Source: an uncultured Clostridia bacterium
GTDB taxonomy: Bacteria; Bacillota; Clostridia; UBA1381
Direction of reading: 5' to 3'
DNA: 6,288 bases
Assembly: GCA_910578235.1 (NCBI GenBank)
Contig: CAJTPP010000056.1
Location: forward strand, 1 to 6,288
This document shows, piece after piece, positions 4,601 through 6,288 of this stretch. The translations under genes and the position numbers were made by a program. How positions within the stretch are numbered: the stretch's first letter is position 1; every line of letters starts with the position of its first letter. The notes below the pieces were generated by a model, which saw nothing but the letters and a program-made list of their open reading frames with translations, had not been told where the DNA came from and did not search any database.

Positions 4601-6288
4601 CTATTGTTGCCGTATATGCTTCATTATCACCTATTTTTACAGAATATTCGCCGGTTTCTGTATTAATGGTATATATAAAGTCTGTAGCTTTATCGGTTAC
4701 ATTTCCTGTGAAAATAGGGTTGCTTGCATCACTGTAATTATATATTTTTGATGAATCAATGGCCATTGAGAACGGATAGTCGGCAGTTGACGGATCAGAT
4801 CCAAGTGTAATATTTGCAACCTGGAATTGAGAGCCGCTTGCGATATGGTGAGTTGCGTTTGATACAATTTTGAACTGTCCGTTAAGTCCTTGTGAATATG
4901 TAGTTGTGCGTGTCGCGTCATTGTATGGTTCAATATATTCTCTGAAATAATACATTGAACGGTATCTTTCCGAAGTATCCGATTCACCTTCTGTGGAATT
5001 TTTCTTGATAATAAATTTACCGTTTGAAGGGGATGCGGAAACATTTTTAAAGGAATTTACCGCTTCTTTTTTCTCAAAGTATTTCCAGAATGAGACATCG
5101 GAAATATCTGCTGAGAATATAAGCTTTTCCTCAGTGTATTTGTTTACTGTGAGAATATATTGTATTTCTGTATTTTTGCCGCCGACGGAAAGTGTTGCTG
5201 TCATGATAACAGTGGATGTTTCTGTCGGTTTTTCCCCGGCAAGGTATTTACCGTCGTTTGAAATAACAGACGGAGCAGATGATTTCCATGCAATTGACAC
5301 ATCTTTGTTTGATGAGTCATCATGCCATGAGGTTATAAGCTGCTTTAAGTCTGTGGTTATATCAGTGTAGTTTTCGGTTGTAACTCTGTAAGTTCCCATA
5401 TATGTCTTTGCGCGGCTTAAAATCATTTCCACCGAGTTGATATCATCAACCTTTGGTATCGTGACAGGGAATTCTTTGTATACAATATATTTGTTTTCAT
5501 CGGTTATTTTTGCCGTAAGCACCGCGCTTTGATTTTCAAGGCTTCTTGAAATTTTACCGTCTGATGTCACAGCGGATGTGTTTGAGGACGTCCATTCAAC
5601 AGAAGCTTTGTCAAAGCCTGATATTGTCTGCGGGAGAATTAAATCCTCCGTAACATTTTTCTGATCCGGCGCGATCCCGGTTATTGAAGCAGCCGCATTT
5701 TCAGCGTATGACGGTATGTGTTGACTTACCTGTGTTACTTTTACGTTTTTTATTGACAGGCAGCTGTCAGGCGCAAGCTGCTGCATTTCAACCTTAAAGC
5801 CGTTAAGGAGAATAGCAGAATTTCTTTCTCTCCAGTCTGTCGCTTTTAAGGGGTCGCTGTTTGCCTGTTTACCGTCAATAAATATGTTAAAGGTTTTTTG
5901 AGGAAGGTCATATACAAAACGTATATTGTGCCATGCGCCGGTAAAATTTGAAGCAATGAGATAATCGCTTGCAGAGCCGTTTACACCGCTTGCGGCATAA
6001 GCATTGGCGGAACCGTCGGGCTTTATTCTTAAACGTCCCAGAGATAAAAGAGCCGCTTCTGAAGAGCCTGAAGCGATGCCTCTTCCCATTATATCAAGAT
6101 AAATAGCGCCGCCTGAGTTTGAGTCGCCGGCAATGTTAAATTTGGCGTCAAATTCAACCGTTGTCTGACCGTCTGCGGAGTTAATATAGGTTTTTGAATT
6201 AATGTCGGAAGCTGACATATATTTTGAGAAGTTTCCGGCAGCTGTATAAACAGATGTTTTAGCCGCGGTCTTTGTTATGGAAAGACCG
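1650..6288 (-). CDS. Giant SLH-anchored multi-domain surface protein (aBig, beta-sandwich and F5/8 C domains), 5' end missing
   Basis: The frame is open from the right edge to TAG at 1652-1650, giving 1545 residues. The Met at 6218 lacks a good ribosome binding site, and 23 more in-frame residues run to the edge and continue the same fold, so the true start is outside. Numbering from that internal Met, the order is: LamG-like beta-sandwich (to about 170; GAWHNIRFVYDLPQKTFNIF), aBig1 (172-256), aBig2 (257-360), beta-sandwich 2 (361-575), aBig3 (576-664), aBig4 (665-758), beta-sandwich 3 (759-973), aBig5 (974-1072), F5/8 type C (1073-1202), aBig6 (1203-1290), linker (1291-1342) and three SLH domains (1343-1522). 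SLH domains bind pyruvylated secondary wall polymers, so the protein should be wall-anchored with its N-terminus outward. No enzyme motif is visible; a catalytic domain upstream of the edge is possible. It is probably cotranscribed with the lyase-like gene. Confidence 0.9.
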   Translation of the reverse strand, partial: GLSITKTAAKTSVYTAAGNFSKYMSASDINSKTYINSADGQTTVEFDAKFNIAGDSNSGGAIYLDIMGRGIASGSSEAALLSLGRLRIKPDGSANAYAASGVNGSASDYLIASNFTGAWHNIRFVYDLPQKTFNIFIDGKQANSDPLKATDWRERNSAILLNGFKVEMQQLAPDSCLSIKNVKVTQVSQHIPSYAENAAASITGIAPDQKNVTEDLILPQTISGFDKASVEWTSSNTSAVTSDGKISRSLENQSAVLTAKITDENKYIVYKEFPVTIPKVDDINSVEMILSRAKTYMGTYRVTTENYTDITTDLKQLITSWHDDSSNKDVSIAWKSSAPSVISNDGKYLAGEKPTETSTVIMTATLSVGGKNTEIQYILTVNKYTEEKLIFSADISDVSFWKYFEKKEAVNSFKNVSASPSNGKFIIKKNSTEGESDTSERYRSMYYFREYIEPYNDATRTTTYSQGLNGQFKIVSNATHHIASGSQFQVANITLGSDPSTADYPFSMAIDSSKIYNYSDASNPIFTGNVTDKATDFIYTINTETGEYSVKIGDNEAYTATIDPGTLQGIMYVIKNKANTGDSITVNSINVYSLNGSGITNTLAETAEKLTMAMLTDTPTAVKKSLTLPDRIDGAAITWKSSDTKLITNEGVLTPPLDGDKDVVLTAAISKGSDIIYKEFHLIASKESNPDVILKKDMALVNISKLTQEKTDNISQDLTLPKTGTYGSTITWKSSDTNYITDDGKVVKLGGKTSPEVIMTATFSYGGKTLTKEFKFNMAINFDEGLFTIYETNTIANALTGNITAVNGNGKISASNGKIILDRTGGTGDGDATSVAIKPVFENKNIALSREFVLDVDITIPNAKTKFEIIPKDSNGNRITTIYSGSENSTKPYFTYVLPADGTGSEKHIKEYYTETSTPTNLKFKFHVKPENGTYTLQYSLNGGAYKTLSYGGSETLKMREAASSLTYFEINAPYNTNDNINNKGTITVNNAAVSTNKALILKMALDQIKYTSPFTSTNGYVSENVNLNVGNFPGTTASWTSSNPSILSDSGVINKANLKENTPVTMTLLLKLNSDAEVFYTETIPVTVVYIDPFNLSNGKNAASNVTANIDHGADKAVDGLFTTSWETFKINKNANITVDLGSIETFSAIMLSEAQIFGKYNTQGFTIETSQDNKKWTVAYTGQTLGADTQTVKFSPVSARYVRYTVTAQNDGNVGLNEIQVLVGTTDAEIAKTEGKYIANKIGSLRGITSSINLPETRYGCTIKYESSIPEYFSNTGVVKRPTDKTVTGILKVITTYNGITSTEEIPISIPPVSGGGGGGGTSGGTPVYNKNNTGSSDKTSSNINGGLPAFPTDSTFDSIVSQSTVFADVSSDFWAYNYIKTLKEKNIVSGDERGYFNPQNNISRQEFVKMLISALDISLESDAQITFTDISADDWSYQYIRKAVEMGIVSGVSDTFFDKTSNITREDMAVMCARALKAVNENINEDASAAFTDASTISPYALSSVAAIQEKGIINGYEDGSFGPKNNATRSEAARIIYELAK
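1653..2192 (-). other. Three C-terminal SLH domains
   Basis: Three consecutive units of about 55-65 residues. Each begins Phe-x-Asp (VFADVSSDFWAY, TFTDISADDWSYQYI, AFTDASTISPYA). Each contains a helix followed by a Gly turn (NIVSGDERGYFNP, GIVSGVSDTFF, GIINGYEDGSFGP). Each ends with the wall-polymer-binding helix motif: SRQEF, TREDM and TRSEA. The third unit ends at the stop codon, the usual position for SLH anchors. Three copies are what one folded SLH trimer needs. Confidence 0.95.
2193..2348 (-). other. Poly-Gly and polar linker before the SLH domains
   Basis: Residues 1291-1342 begin Pro-Val-Ser and then seven glycines (2319-2339), followed by a Gly/Thr/Ser/Asn-rich stretch (TSGGTPVYNKNNTGSS) and a Pro/Asp/Ser segment up to the first SLH domain. 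The composition suggests an unfolded, flexible tether between the binding rod and the wall anchor. The glycine codons are mixed GGC, GGT and GGA, so it is not a pure microsatellite. Confidence 0.85.
2349..3944 (-). repeat. Super-repeat 3: beta-sandwich 3 + aBig5 + F5/8 C + aBig6
   Basis: Beta-sandwich 3 (residues 759-973) matches sandwich 2 in its early SNGKIILDRTGGTGDGDATS, its late PENGTYTLQYSLNGGAY and its end KGTITVNNAAVST. aBig5 has the core SWTSSNPSILSDSGVI. aBig6 keeps the SS and Gly-Val-Val positions but has KYESS where the others have Trp. The 130-residue F5/8 C domain separates aBig5 from aBig6; without it the core spacings match units 1 and 2. Confidence 0.72.
2613..3002 (-). other. 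F5/8 type C (discoidin, CBM32-like) domain
   Basis: Residues 1073-1202 carry the family's landmarks in order: KAVDGLFTTSWET near the start, then ANITVDLGSIETFSAIMLSE, FTIETSQDNKKWTVAYTG, SARYVRYTV and a closing GLNEIQVLV. The length of about 130 residues is typical. In bacterial carbohydrate-active proteins such domains usually bind galactose-type or uronic-acid sugars through loops. The actual ligand cannot be read here. It sits between aBig5 and aBig6. Confidence 0.92.
3945..5138 (-). repeat. Super-repeat 2: beta-sandwich 2 + aBig3 + aBig4
   Basis: Beta-sandwich 2 spans residues 361-575. It includes SNGKFIIKKNSTEGESDTS early and TETGEYSVKIGDNEAY late, ending DSITVNSINVYS. aBig3 (core TWKSSDTKLITNEGVL) and aBig4 (core TWKSSDTNYITDDGKV) follow. 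The core Trp codons are at 4373-4371 and 4094-4092. These two cores are the most alike of the six, suggesting a relatively recent duplication. The spacing from the matching Trp in unit 1 is 407 and 398 residues. Confidence 0.75.
5139..6288 (-). repeat. Super-repeat 1: LamG-like sandwich + aBig1 + aBig2 (start off window)
   Basis: The sandwich runs from the edge to about residue 170. Its last strands (GAWHNIRFVYDLPQ and CLSIKNVKVTQVS) are typical of concanavalin-like surface domains. aBig1 has EDLILPQTI, then the core EWTSSNTSAVTSDGKI and a final KEFPVTIPK. aBig2 has the core AWKSSAPSVISNDGKY and a final YILTVNK, with a longer insert before the core. The core Trp residues are at 5594-5592 and 5288-5286. 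Confidence 0.75.

Noticed and set aside
4255..4737. 160-codon plus-strand ORF with many hydrophobic residues
   Set aside because: It is antisense to clear aBig3 and beta-sandwich 2 coding sequence, has no ribosome binding site, and its composition is what the opposite strand of Ser/Thr/Lys/Glu-rich beta-domain DNA gives.
3100..5370. Further antisense or out-of-frame ORFs (3100-3366, 3474-3668, 3697-3996, 4993-5370 plus; 4697-5044 minus)
   Set aside because: All lie inside the SLH protein gene, whose frame is continuous with coherent domains; none has supporting signals.

Overview
The window holds two co-oriented genes on the minus strand, and both run off an edge. Almost every base is coding. 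The only intergenic gap is 11 nt (1639-1649), so no promoter, terminator, RNA gene, CRISPR array or mobile element is expected, and none was seen. The content points to a Gram-positive member of the Bacillota, most likely a polysaccharide-degrading clostridium of gut, rumen or similar habitat. Evidence: three S-layer homology (SLH) domains, clostridial-type atrophied bacterial Ig (aBig) repeats, a consensus AGGAGG ribosome binding site, a Gram-positive signal peptide and moderate GC. A Monoglobus-like pectin degrader would fit, but that is a guess from architecture only.

Right part (1650-6288, minus): the C-terminal 1545 residues of a very large cell-surface protein. Its true start lies beyond the right edge; the Met codon at 6218 is internal. 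The visible part is a rod of beta-domains. A unit of one roughly 200-residue beta-sandwich plus two aBig domains occurs three times with a period near 400 residues. In the third copy an F5/8 type C (discoidin/CBM32-like) domain sits between the two aBig domains. A poly-Gly and Ser/Thr/Asn linker and three SLH domains close the protein and should anchor it to the cell wall. No catalytic domain is visible.

Left part (1-1638, minus): a second gene starts 11 nt after the first gene's stop, and its Shine-Dalgarno overlaps that stop codon. It encodes at least 546 residues without a stop before the left edge: signal peptide, an acidic stretch of four degenerate 13-residue repeats, alpha-helical sequence, a CBM96/DNRLRE-type beta-sandwich region, then the start of an alpha/alpha-toroid resembling heparinase II/III or alginate-lyase family proteins. 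The usual catalytic residues would lie beyond the left edge.

Together the pair looks like part of an operon for capture and breakdown of a polysaccharide (probably uronic-acid-containing) at the cell surface: one protein wall-anchored and glycan-binding, the other a secreted putative lyase. The substrate cannot be read from this window.
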